From assembly GCA_913057235.1 (NCBI GenBank), contig CAJXNI010000023.1:1-43980 (forward strand): 43,980 nucleotides of DNA, written 5' to 3'. Under the pieces are notes generated by a model. The model worked only from the letters and a program-made list of their open reading frames with translations. It did not search any database and was not told the origin of the DNA. This document shows, piece by piece, positions 9,284 through 18,900 of this stretch. This DNA comes from an uncultured Bacteroidota bacterium. GTDB lineage: Bacteria > Bacteroidota > Bacteroidia > Flavobacteriales > Schleiferiaceae. A program made the translations under genes and the position numbers. How positions within the stretch are numbered: position 1 is the first letter of the stretch; every line of letters begins with the position of its first letter.

Positions 9284-9844
9284 ATGAAGCAGGAGAAAGT
9301 AATTTTAGGAATTGACCCAGGCACCAATGTTATGGGCTACGGGGTGATTAAAACTTTGGGCAAAAAGGTGAAAATTTTACATCTGGATGTTAAGCATTTT
9401 TCCAAGCTCAAAGACCACCACACTAAACTGAAACACCTTTTTGAAACCACTCTAAAATTAGTGGAAGAGTACCTACCTGATGAATTAGCTGTAGAAGCTC
9501 CGTTTTACGGTAAGAACGTTCAAAGTATGCTCAAGTTAGGTCGCGCTCAGGGAGTGATCATGGCCGCAGCCATGTACCGAGATATTCCGGTAACTGAGTA
9601 CTCACCTCGTAAAATAAAACAAAGCATTACCGGCAGCGGTGCAGCTAGCAAAGAACAAGTAGCCACTATGATGGAAAAGGCCTTTAACCAAAGGCTCACC
9701 ACCCAGTTTTTAGATGCCACAGACGGGCTGGCAGTGGCGCTTTGCCATCATTATCAGGCCGGCAATCCGGTGAGTAGCCAATCGGCTAAAAACTGGGAAG
9801 AATACCTCAAAAAAAATCCCGGAAGAATCTCCGGGAAAAAATAA
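9284..9844 (+). CDS. ruvC: Holliday junction resolvase RuvC
   Basis: RuvC is the endonuclease that cuts four-way DNA junctions made by RecA and moved by RuvAB. At 186 residues it has the usual length. The four acidic catalytic residues are visible: D11 in LGIDPGTNVMGYG, E71 in AVEAPFYGKN, and D144/D147 in FLDATDGLAVALCHHY. The LKLGRAQGVIMAAA stretch is typical of the family. The last codons (KNPGRISGKK) contain a strong hairpin that reads as a terminator for the opposite strand (see 9809-9836). Confidence 0.96.
   Translation: MKQEKVILGIDPGTNVMGYGVIKTLGKKVKILHLDVKHFSKLKDHHTKLKHLFETTLKLVEEYLPDELAVEAPFYGKNVQSMLKLGRAQGVIMAAAMYRDIPVTEYSPRKIKQSITGSGAASKEQVATMMEKAFNQRLTTQFLDATDGLAVALCHHYQAGNPVSSQSAKNWEEYLKKNPGRISGKK
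9809..9836 (-). terminator. Rho-independent terminator of greA-HIT, inside the ruvC 3' end
   Basis: The arms TCCCGGA (9817-9823) and TCCGGGA (9830-9836) pair perfectly around a 6-base loop. Eight A's at 9809-9816 become a T8 tract after the hairpin when read on the minus strand. The plus direction lacks a T tract. It therefore ends the minus-strand transcript from greA and the HIT gene while encoding the last residues of RuvC. Confidence 0.8.
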
Positions 9845-9864
9845 CTTCTTATCTGCAATTAAAC

Positions 9865-10257
9865 TTAAAGCTGCGCCTTAATCTTAGTAGCGATTTCCTT
9901 CATTTCATCTTCTGAAAAGGATAACTTGGGCCGGCTAAAGTCAATGTCACTTACGTTGTTGATGGGAATTAAGTGAATATGAGCATGAGGTACTTCCAGC
10001 CCAATCACTGCCAAACCCACCCTTTTACAAGGAATGGCCTTACCAATAGCTGCTGCCACTTTTTTGGCAAAAGTCCATAGCTCTTGGTAATCGGCTTCAG
10101 GCAGGTCAAATAAGTAATCCACCTCTTTTTTAGGCACCACCAATACGTGACCTTGGTGTAAAGGGTTAATATCTAAAAAGGCATAGCTATGTTCAGTCTC
10201 GCCTACTGTGTAACTGGGAACCTTGCCTTCAATAATTTTAGTAAATAAACTAGCCAT
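9865..10257 (-). CDS. HIT family nucleotide hydrolase/transferase
   Basis: A 130-residue cytoplasmic histidine-triad protein of the Hint/HIT branch. The active-site HxHxH motif is in VPHAHIHLIPI (H91, H93, H95). The upstream FLDINPLHQGHVLVVPKKEV segment forms the purine nucleotide pocket. Such enzymes split nucleoside phosphoramidates or adenylates; the physiological substrate is usually unknown. Its ATG overlaps the greA stop by one base (TAATG), indicating translational coupling. Confidence 0.92.
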   Translation of the reverse strand: MASLFTKIIEGKVPSYTVGETEHSYAFLDINPLHQGHVLVVPKKEVDYLFDLPEADYQELWTFAKKVAAAIGKAIPCKRVGLAVIGLEVPHAHIHLIPINNVSDIDFSRPKLSFSEDEMKEIATKIKAQL

Positions 10258-10730
10258 TAGTCTAAGCTTATGTTGGTAATTTCAAAGGCCATTTTACCGG
10301 AAGGCGTTTGTATCTCCGCAATTTCGCCTTTCTTTTTTCCTACCAGCCCTTTACCAATGGGCGAGTTCACTGAAATTTTGCCAGCCTTTAGATCTGCTTC
10401 AGATTCGCTCACCAATTGATAAGTCATTTCAGCACCAGTTTTAGAGTTCTTGATGGTTACTTTTGAAAGCACCATTACTTTAGAAGTATCCATTTTACTG
10501 GCATCTAAAATTCGTGCATTGGCAATGGTATCTTCTAATTTGCTGATCTTCATTTCCAACAGTCCTTGAGCTTCTTTAGCGGCATCGTACTCGGCATTTT
10601 CAGACAAATCGCCCTTGTCTCTTGCATCGGCTATTTGCTGTGATATTTTAGGCCGCTCTACAGATTTCATCTGCTCCAGTTCGGCCTTGAGCTTATCTAA
10701 GCCCTCTTTTGTATAATAACTATATCCCAT
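10257..10730 (-). CDS. greA: Transcription elongation factor GreA
   Basis: GreA binds the RNA polymerase secondary channel and stimulates cleavage of backtracked transcripts. At 157 residues it has the standard length. The N-terminal coiled coil (about 5-75) carries the tip acids in DARDKGDLSENAEYDAAKEA, and the FKBP-like C domain (about 80-157) includes SPIGKGLVGKKKGEIAEIQTP. It forms a two-gene operon with the HIT gene. A TATTTTTG -7-like sequence on the minus strand (10787-10794) lies upstream of the preceding terminator, without a clear -33 element. Confidence 0.97.
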   Translation of the reverse strand: MGYSYYTKEGLDKLKAELEQMKSVERPKISQQIADARDKGDLSENAEYDAAKEAQGLLEMKISKLEDTIANARILDASKMDTSKVMVLSKVTIKNSKTGAEMTYQLVSESEADLKAGKISVNSPIGKGLVGKKKGEIAEIQTPSGKMAFEITNISLD

Positions 10731-10744
10731 AATTGTCTGTAATT

Positions 10745-10780
10745 AAAAAAAGAAAAAGACCTTGAAAAAGGCCTTTTCTT
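10745..10780 (-). terminator. Rho-independent terminator after the PorV-like gene
   Basis: The imperfect arms GAAAAAGACCTT (10752-10763) and AAGGCCTTTTC (10768-10778) form a hairpin. Read on the minus strand it is followed by a seven-T tract (10745-10751). It lies between the end of the three-gene envelope operon (10822) and the greA start (10730), so it separates the two units. Confidence 0.75.
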
Positions 10781-10821
10781 ATTGTGCAAAAATAGTAAAG
10801 TGCTACTTAACGCTCTCTATT

Positions 10822-11862
10822 CTATAGTTTAAAGGTTACCCCGAAGCTGTGGACCCCGTCAAAAAGACGGGTGGCTTGGTAGGAGTAATCAACCCCAATA
10901 ATGTTGCGGTTATTTTTGCTCAGTGGTAAGTCAAAAGAAACACCTGCGCTAAAACCTGTGAAAACAGAAGTTTCTACTTCGTATACGCGGTTATCAAAGA
11001 AGGAGTACCCCACCCTTGCAGAGATCATCTCTTTCATTGAGTATTCTGCGCCCACAGAGTAAATATCTTTCTCAAACGAGTTGGACTGAAACGAACCAGC
11101 CACGGTTAAGCGCTGCTGACTAAAAAGGAAATCATAACTACCCCCTATTAACAAGGTTGCCGGTACCTCAAAGGCAGCTGCACGCTCATCATAAGCCTGA
11201 GCGTATCCCCCTTGAGGAACTGGCAGTGTCACTGACTGTCCGTCACCGGAAAATTCAGCCTCGGGTCCTACGTTTTTAAGGGTTATACCAAATTTAAACT
11301 CATCTGATTTACCGGTTACATACTGAACTCCTGCATCCACAACCGCGGTGGTTACCGACATATCTACAGAAGTAGACGAATACAACTTTACGTTAATACC
11401 ACCTCGGATGGCTTCAGTAAATTTTTGAGCGTAACCCAAACCAATAATGGCGGTACTGGGACTAACGGTACCAATTCCACCCTCAGGGTTACTCTCGGTA
11501 GTTCGTTCCCAATCTCCATAGTCAAAACTCACAAAATTAGCCGTAAGCACACCATTTTCACCTACCGCCTGGTTAAAGCCAGCCGCGTTGATAGAGATAT
11601 CTCCACCTACAAGCCACTGCGTGTTTGAGAAGCCTACATCTGTTTTTTCGGTGAAAGCCGCTCCCGCAATATTTACGTAAGTAGCTTCTACCCCGCGCAC
11701 GTTGGCTACGTTTAATGCGTTCCAACCGGCCGCACGGGCCCAAGGGTTTATCAACAGTTCTGATGCACCAGCTGAACCAGCACGTTGGGGGTTACCGGCT
11801 TGCAAGGTAGTTAGAGACCCTACAAGCGTGGTGGCTAAAGCTATTTGTTTAAAATATTTCAT
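10822..11862 (-). CDS. PorV/PorQ family outer-membrane beta-barrel protein
   Basis: A 346-residue outer-membrane protein. A signal peptide (MKYFKQIALATTLVGSLTTLQA) is followed by the family's N-terminal signature (GSAGASELLINPWARAAGWN). FadL-like barrel strands follow, with LGYAQKF, IRGGINVKLY, VPATLLIGGSYDF and MISARVGYSFF, ending in GVTFKL. Proteins of this family include PorV, which carries type IX secretion cargo to the cell surface, and UPF0164-type relatives. It is the last gene of a three-gene operon, 17 bases after a 1356-residue secreted protein, so it may be a dedicated PorV paralogue for that cargo. That role is inference. Confidence 0.82.
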   Translation of the reverse strand: MKYFKQIALATTLVGSLTTLQAGNPQRAGSAGASELLINPWARAAGWNALNVANVRGVEATYVNIAGAAFTEKTDVGFSNTQWLVGGDISINAAGFNQAVGENGVLTANFVSFDYGDWERTTESNPEGGIGTVSPSTAIIGLGYAQKFTEAIRGGINVKLYSSTSVDMSVTTAVVDAGVQYVTGKSDEFKFGITLKNVGPEAEFSGDGQSVTLPVPQGGYAQAYDERAAAFEVPATLLIGGSYDFLFSQQRLTVAGSFQSNSFEKDIYSVGAEYSMKEMISARVGYSFFDNRVYEVETSVFTGFSAGVSFDLPLSKNNRNIIGVDYSYQATRLFDGVHSFGVTFKL

Positions 11863-11879
11863 AGTCTAACAAGTTCTCT

Positions 11880-14800
11880 TTAGAATGCATTCAAGTCAAC
11901 CGGACGTAATGTGCCCATCCATTTCACAACGGTTTCACCAATTGGACCAGCATCTATGTGAATAAGATACACTCCACTGGCAATAGGAACATTAAAGTCG
12001 TTTTTAAGATCCCACTCCACAAAAGTTTGGCTGTTGTCTTTTGTTATGGAGCGCACCAACGTACCATTAGTTTGGAAAATGCTTATCTCGCATTGACGAG
12101 GTAAATTAGTGATCTTAACTATGTTATCTAACTGCCCATCTTCGTACGCTGAAGAGCCGTAGTATGGGTTAGGTACCACTCGGATATTATCAAGCGCTCT
12201 TTTAGCAATAGACAGGTTAGAAGTATCAGGAGCTAAACCATCTAGGCTAAACTCATACACCGGGTTACCATCATTTAAAACTGTTTGTGAAGCACTGAAG
12301 TCGCTTTGTACGCGGAGCTCAATAAGCACATCGGATGGAATTTCATCATAGGAATCATATACAAAATTGTTGCTGGTAAGAAAACCTATGGTACACCAGG
12401 CCATAGAACCAAACACATCCGCCTCACGGATACCCCCTAGGTTTTCCAATTCGTCTCTTATTGGATAATCCTCTATGTCGTCTCCTTTGTAAGTAAGATC
12501 CACAAATTCACGACCCTTACTTCTAAAAGAAGCCGAGTCTGCTAAAACATATACCGTGTGCATACCACCCAAGGCTACGTTACCAAGCTTTTGCGTGATA
12601 TTGGCTGTAGGGTTAAATAGCATGTCATCCCCATTTTCTGACTTCAACCAAGAGTTCTCACCCATCACAAGGTTCAATCTATTGCCAGTCTCTACATTAT
12701 AGGCGTAACCCGGGAAGTAGCTCCACCCTCGGGAGGTGGTGTCAATTACTAATTGTCCATTCACTAAGTTACGAGTGAAGCCTTCTCTTAATCTGAAGAG
12801 CTCCGCCTGGCCTTCATTGGCGCTTTGAATATTGCCCATTTCTAAAACGGGGACTCTAGACCACATAGAGGGATCTTTGGTAATCACCACATCAATGTTA
12901 GGCAAGTCTTCAATGCTGTATAAACTGCTAAAGGCAATATCAGGTCTTACTGGAAAACCAAGACTTCTGTCTTGAGGAGGTTCATCAGCTGGGGTACCCA
13001 AAGCGGGCACATTACTCGCCAGAGCCACTGGGGCCCAGGTTCCACCTAAAATGGTTTCAAAATCTCCTTGGGCGTCTACGTTATTACTTGTACTAGCAGT
13101 AATATCATTATAGTAGGCCGTGGGGAGGTTATCATCTGCCACGTCATTGGAACCAGCTAAAATCCAGTTGGTGGGGTTTTCACCATCTGAGTCGGGTATT
13201 CCGGTTAACCAACTATTAGCAGGCTCATCAAAAGTGATTTGACCGCCAATTACACCATTATTCACCGAGCCATCCTTATTAAAACCAGGTGAAACGGTAT
13301 TGCTTATAGATACTGAAAAACCGTAGTCGAAGAAAATCTCTTCACCCTCATAAGTGAGGGAAGAAGAACTCTGTCTTACTATACCGTCATCGGTGATTAA
13401 ATTCCAGGTACTGGTGTCTTCGGTGCCGTTCAGCTCAATTCTATAATTACCATTGCGCACTTTAAAGGGATCAATAATTTTCACTTCAATGGGTGCACCA
13501 CCAGGTAAGTAGTCAATCTCTTCTGAAAAGAAGTTAGCCACAATAGCATCCCGAGTTTCTTGTGCCACTTTTAAGAAGGTGCTTCCATTGCCCACACCAG
13601 CCAATCTGGTAATTTGGGCCAAATCACCCCATTCTGCACCTAGATTTGTACCATCCCGCATGTTTTCGGTTCTACTAGGTATGGCTACGTAAGGCTTGGA
13701 TCCATCCCCAATATTTCTTCTCCCGGCCAAATAAGGCTCCTTTTGAGCGTTGGTTTGATCGCTCTGTTGCGAAGGCTGGAAGGTGATGTAGTCGTTCTGG
13801 GCGTAGGCCACCACATAAAAATAGTATTCCCTATTGTTTACAAGTCTTCGATCCCCTTCGGCAAAGGCATCTTCAGTTACTCTGAAGCTTAAACGGATAC
13901 CATCATTATTAGCTTCTAAAGTCATGTCCATAGGAGTCAAGGGGTTACCTACCAAGTCTGGAGACTCTGTGTAATTAACCAATTGGCCTACATCATTCTT
14001 CAAGTCACATTGTGCGATTAGTCTTGATTGGGCCGGATCGTATAAATTATCTACACTTACGTCACGGTTTTCAACTTGAAAAATTTGGAATCCTTCAAAT
14101 ACGTAGCTGAAATAGCCTTCTCTTTCTGCGCTATCAATCTGTGCTGGCGTCCAGTTAGGCTGGGGCGGAATTAGTGGATCAATTTGCTCGTAGCCAATAA
14201 TGTTTTCATCAAAAGCATTGGTGAAATTGATAATTATTTCCTGATCCAATTCTACAATCTCCAATTCTGGAGCATCAGGACCGTCCAGTACCTGGAAGCA
14301 ATTGTCAAATAAGTTTTGCGCTTTATCATCTGCTACAATCACATCATTCACAGAGGCAAAAAGGTCACTACCGGTAAAATTACGTGCCCATACGGTACCA
14401 GTGGTAATAAAGTTAAGGGCACCTGGTGCTAAGGAGAATGGCCCAGCCGTGTGAAGACCACGTTTATCAGCCAGGTTATTAGGTGATTCGTACCAGTTCC
14501 TAGGACCATCGGGGGGGAAGGCACCGGTAGTATCAAAACTGTTACCAGGATAAGCAAACTTGGTTTCTTCAAAACCAGCGGTATTTTGTACGTAACCATC
14601 ACCGTTTCCGGTTTGACCGGGGCCCGATGGGGTTTCAATCACCAGCGGGCGACCATCTTTCCAAATACTGCGTAATAAACGATAAAACTCTTCAGCGTTA
14701 TCCGGATCTGTAGTGCCTTCAGGACCACTAAAATTAAACCCATTGTTATAATACATGAAACCGGACATAATGATACGCTCATTGCGGCCAATAGAAGGAT

Positions 14801-15950
14801 CTTCTGGTTGGCATACGCCATCTACCAAAATCCCATCCACACAACCATCACGGTCATTATCTACACCATCAAAATAATCAGCAAAGGGGCCCTGGAAGAA
14901 GTCAAAGCCAATGGCCGGAGGATTGGTACCATATCCTAGTGCACCTTCATCATCATTATCACCGTTGTAGCAATAGCCCAAACCACGCGCAATATCACTA
15001 CCAATAACATCGTCAAAGGCGTTTCCAATATCGGGGTCAAACCAAGTACCAAAATAAGTATCAGCCAATCTAAAGCTTGACTTATTAAGAATACGGTAGT
15101 TGTTAAAGGTCATATTGTTGATCTCATCATTAGAGGTAAAAGCAAAAGCCTGTGCTCTAATTTCAAAACCTAAAGAGGCTGCACCTGATTCAGTGTGAAT
15201 ATTTCCTTTATCATTATACACCCACCAAATGGTTTGGTCACCGTACAAGAAGTCATTTTCCTTAGCCTGACAATCCGCTTGACGGGTGAGGTCATAACCT
15301 GGATAATCCCATTCTGGCTCATAAAGCCCAGGTAAGCCGTTGGTATCTGACTCATTAAAGGGCGCTAACTTAGTAGGGAATTCACCATTAATACCATTAC
15401 CCGGCCAGTCTAAAATAGATTGCGGAATGTTTCCGGCATAACCCGGAAAAGTGGCATCGGCATTACAATTAGGATCTTCTTTACATTCAATCCATGCCGC
15501 ATGGGTTTCTACTTCACTTCTAAAAATAATCCAGTGACGGTCATATTCTTGGCAAGTTGCCTCTGAAACGTTGGCTCCTTCGTCTAGCGGGCCAGGCCAA
15601 TAATCTACTCCCCTCTGGCGATAGGTCATGGCCGCTAGTTTCAATTGATCAGCCTCATCAATTCCTCCCAGCCACAGAGCTCCAGCAAACATGGAGTGCT
15701 TATTACTTCCCTTAGGAACCTCGTACTGGGCTATATTCAAATCCCACCACATGTCACCTCCATTAAGGATACGGGCTCTTACGTTATTTATGTTCAAATC
15801 ACTTTGAGCAGTAGCCGGAGCACAGTTCTCAGCTAATTGCTTTAGAACCGATTTCCTGTTGGTCTTGCTCACCTCAGGCTCGCGTGCCCACAATGCTCCT
15901 GCAAAGAGTAACATTAGTAAGCTTCCAGTTAGTAATCTATTCATATTCAT
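11880..15950 (-). CDS. Very large secreted protein with a C-terminal sorting-like domain
   Basis: A 1356-residue exported protein. The signal peptide is MNMNRLLTGSLLMLLFAGALWA. The body is rich in Asn, Asp, Gly and aromatic residues, with an acidic, possibly calcium-binding segment (DGVDNDRDGCVDG, about 363-375) and fibronectin-like stretches (EYYFYVVAYAQNDY). The last 100 residues resemble type IX secretion type A sorting domains: VVPNPYYG, then ITNLPRQCEISIFQTNGTLV, EWDLKNDFNVPIASGVYLI. However, the chain ends in WMGTLRPVDLNAF instead of a basic tail. It lies between a TonB receptor (17-base gap) and a PorV-like protein (17-base gap). No enzymatic motif was seen; a surface-exposed binding role is only inferred. 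Confidence 0.75.
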   Translation of the reverse strand: MNMNRLLTGSLLMLLFAGALWAREPEVSKTNRKSVLKQLAENCAPATAQSDLNINNVRARILNGGDMWWDLNIAQYEVPKGSNKHSMFAGALWLGGIDEADQLKLAAMTYRQRGVDYWPGPLDEGANVSEATCQEYDRHWIIFRSEVETHAAWIECKEDPNCNADATFPGYAGNIPQSILDWPGNGINGEFPTKLAPFNESDTNGLPGLYEPEWDYPGYDLTRQADCQAKENDFLYGDQTIWWVYNDKGNIHTESGAASLGFEIRAQAFAFTSNDEINNMTFNNYRILNKSSFRLADTYFGTWFDPDIGNAFDDVIGSDIARGLGYCYNGDNDDEGALGYGTNPPAIGFDFFQGPFADYFDGVDNDRDGCVDGILVDGVCQPEDPSIGRNERIIMSGFMYYNNGFNFSGPEGTTDPDNAEEFYRLLRSIWKDGRPLVIETPSGPGQTGNGDGYVQNTAGFEETKFAYPGNSFDTTGAFPPDGPRNWYESPNNLADKRGLHTAGPFSLAPGALNFITTGTVWARNFTGSDLFASVNDVIVADDKAQNLFDNCFQVLDGPDAPELEIVELDQEIIINFTNAFDENIIGYEQIDPLIPPQPNWTPAQIDSAEREGYFSYVFEGFQIFQVENRDVSVDNLYDPAQSRLIAQCDLKNDVGQLVNYTESPDLVGNPLTPMDMTLEANNDGIRLSFRVTEDAFAEGDRRLVNNREYYFYVVAYAQNDYITFQPSQQSDQTNAQKEPYLAGRRNIGDGSKPYVAIPSRTENMRDGTNLGAEWGDLAQITRLAGVGNGSTFLKVAQETRDAIVANFFSEEIDYLPGGAPIEVKIIDPFKVRNGNYRIELNGTEDTSTWNLITDDGIVRQSSSSLTYEGEEIFFDYGFSVSISNTVSPGFNKDGSVNNGVIGGQITFDEPANSWLTGIPDSDGENPTNWILAGSNDVADDNLPTAYYNDITASTSNNVDAQGDFETILGGTWAPVALASNVPALGTPADEPPQDRSLGFPVRPDIAFSSLYSIEDLPNIDVVITKDPSMWSRVPVLEMGNIQSANEGQAELFRLREGFTRNLVNGQLVIDTTSRGWSYFPGYAYNVETGNRLNLVMGENSWLKSENGDDMLFNPTANITQKLGNVALGGMHTVYVLADSASFRSKGREFVDLTYKGDDIEDYPIRDELENLGGIREADVFGSMAWCTIGFLTSNNFVYDSYDEIPSDVLIELRVQSDFSASQTVLNDGNPVYEFSLDGLAPDTSNLSIAKRALDNIRVVPNPYYGSSAYEDGQLDNIVKITNLPRQCEISIFQTNGTLVRSITKDNSQTFVEWDLKNDFNVPIASGVYLIHIDAGPIGETVVKWMGTLRPVDLNAF

Positions 15951-15967
15951 ATCCTAGGTTAATTTTA

Positions 15968-18900
15968 TTAAAAGTTATAGGAGATACCCAAACGTACTCT
16001 CCTTGGTAAAGAGAAGTTGAAAGGGTTATTCATTCTTCTATTATACAAGTCTATAAACGCTTGTTGATCTACCTGGCTAGCAAGCTGAGCACGACCTTGT
16101 TCTGAAGATAGGAAACCATCATCATCAGGACTGCCGGTAAAGGGGTATACGCTAACCACGTTCATGGTATTAAACAGGTTTAGAATTTGCAAATACACAT
16201 CTAATGACTTTTTACCATTTTTAGACAACAAGAAAGACTTATTGATTCGCATATCAAAAGTAACCTGCCAAGGTAAACGGGCTCCGTTCACCTGACCCAC
16301 AGTTTGTGAGCTTGAAGAGGCCGAAGCAGTAACCGCATAAGCACGGTCACGTTTGGTATACGGTCTTCCTGAAAGCGCATTCATTACCAGGTTCACCCCA
16401 AAATTCTCCAAAATATTCTTGCCGTTAATGGTAGGTCCGTTGTAGTTGAGACCTCTTCCGTATCTCCAGTCAAGGCGCACCAAAAACTGATGACGGTTGT
16501 CGTAATCAAAAGGCAACAAAGTTCTTAAAGCGGGCGCACCGGCTCTGGCCAGGTTCAAACCGGTAGTGGCCGAAGAACCAGTACCACTGGCAAACTGCAA
16601 GGTGTAGTTTGCGTCAATTTTAAGGTTATTGGTTCTTCTCAATTCATATTCTAATTGAAAACCCTTAACCGTACCAAAGTCGCGGTTACCATAGGCCACG
16701 TAAGTAATTGGATAAGCCTCAGGATAATTCACACTTTGAAGTAGATCCCGCAACTCACGATAGAAAGCCGCGATTTTTAAAGCTGACTTTTGAGTAAGAG
16801 CCTGCTTAAAAGCAATCTCATACTCCGTGGTTTTTTGCGGCAACAGGTTGGGATTATTAAATATTCCAGCATTTCTCAAATTCTGAAGATCTAAATACTG
16901 AAACGGATCCAGTCTTGAGAAAGCAGTAGTAGGTCTCTGAGCCAACACATCATAGTGCGCAATGAATATTGCTTCATCGGTAATAGGGAAATTGAAAGCA
17001 ATTCTTGGCATCACCACCACCTGTGGGTCATAATCCTCAAAAGATTCTGCAGTGATACTTGCGCCCAAAGCTGATTCATCAATATCCTCAGTGTTGGGGT
17101 CATCAGACTCAGGTGGGTTCACTAAGAAAGGCTTAATGCCACCACCTGCTAAATCTGATAAAAGGCCTGGGTCACTAATAGGCTCACCATCGGCATTGTA
17201 GAATTGATCACCATTTCTATAGCCCACAATACTAGCGTTACCGTAGTCAAAATCGCTCACGTAAACCGCATAATCCTGACCAATGCCTGCTGGAATTGTT
17301 CCTGCCTCTTCAGCAAGAGGGGTGTTGGGTATATCACCTACGGTGTAGAAAGGAGGAAGAATGTAAGGATCTCTTAACACACTCTGGTTCAGGTCAAAAC
17401 GGTCTACCCGCACCCCTACGTTAAAGGTTAAGTCACGGTAAGTAAATTGATCTTGTATGTAACCAGCTATATAAAGGGGTCTAAAAGCACCCACCGGACG
17501 GGTAAAGCGACCATTCTCATCACGGGCGGTAAAGAATTCCTCCACACTAGGTTGATTGTCAATGATGTTGCCAGTATAATCGTATCCATAATATGAAACA
17601 CCTCTGTTTCCATTAGGGTTGATAACCTCATCAGCAGAGAACATGTCTAAAGAGAAGAAATTAGGATCTAAATTATCCACATTAATACGATCTGTTCCTC
17701 TAGGATTAAGACCTAGTTTGGCTCTCACACTTTCAGAAAACTTACTACTGGCGTTCTCATCGTATAGGTAATCATAATTAATGGTGTCTTGGTAGTTACC
17801 ATCGCTATCAAATACGGGTCTGGGGTTGGCAATGTCTAATTGCTCATTGGGCTGGTTTTGTAAAAGACGCATACGAGTCCAGATACCCTGAGCGCCCAAT
17901 GAATAAGCACGGTCTACCCGCTGCTCATATTCAAAACCAACGATAAGCGAGTGGTCACCAATATCAAAGTTAGAGGATGCGGTTACCCGGAATTGGCTAA
18001 AACGACTTTCACTATAGCCTGCCTGCTGGGCACCTACGTTCCCCCAAATACCGTACACGCTTCTAGGGTTAGAACCGTTTACAGGAAGGCCGTATCCTAA
18101 AATATCAAACACATTATTGGCCTCCAGGCCGGGGTTTTCGTCTGCTAGGTCTAAGAATTGGGAAATGTAATTGGTGCGCACCCGGTTGAAATCAGCGGGG
18201 GTGTAGGCTACACCAGTATCGGCAAAACCCACAAAAAGCGCACCCCTTAAACCCGTGGTGGTGTCTAAACCTTGCACGTAGGCCGGAGTTTGCTGCACAT
18301 CATACTTTCCGGTGAAACCGTATTTAAAGAAATCGCGACCAAACTCCGGGTCAAAAGTACGTCTGCTGGTACGAGAGTAATCCACCTGAATGTTGTAATA
18401 CGCGTTACGAATAAGACTGTTGCCGCTGGTATCATTATCAAAGGTTTGCTGAAACCTCGCGTAAGCTTGCCAATCATTAAGAATGGTCTGGCTATTATTG
18501 GCGTAATTAAAAATATGATTAGCATAGCTAGCGTTGGGGTCATTATTGTAAACGTAACGTCCCCCCAAGGTAACAATAGTATTTCTAGAGCTTTTAATCT
18601 GTATGTTACCACTTAAGCTAACATTGTTACTGTGGGAATTAGGTCTTCTGTAAATGGGATTTAAATCATCATTGGTAATAAACTCCCCATTAAAGTTAAT
18701 AGCCCGGCCTTCGTTAGCGATGCTAATAGGATTTTGTTCTAATTGAGCGAGCAAGCCATCGTCTAAAGACAAATACGGAATATCATTAGGTACCGGACGG
18801 GTTTCCTCTATATAGCTAAACTCTGAACTGAATAGGAAACCAACAATGGACTTACCATCTTTCTTGTAAAGTGGACCCCCAATAGTAAAGGCACCTAGGT

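Noticed and set aside
18265-18616. Overlapping open frames of about 115 codons on both strands inside the large TonB receptor
   Set aside because: They are shadows of the receptor reading frame, with no start context, signal or domain.
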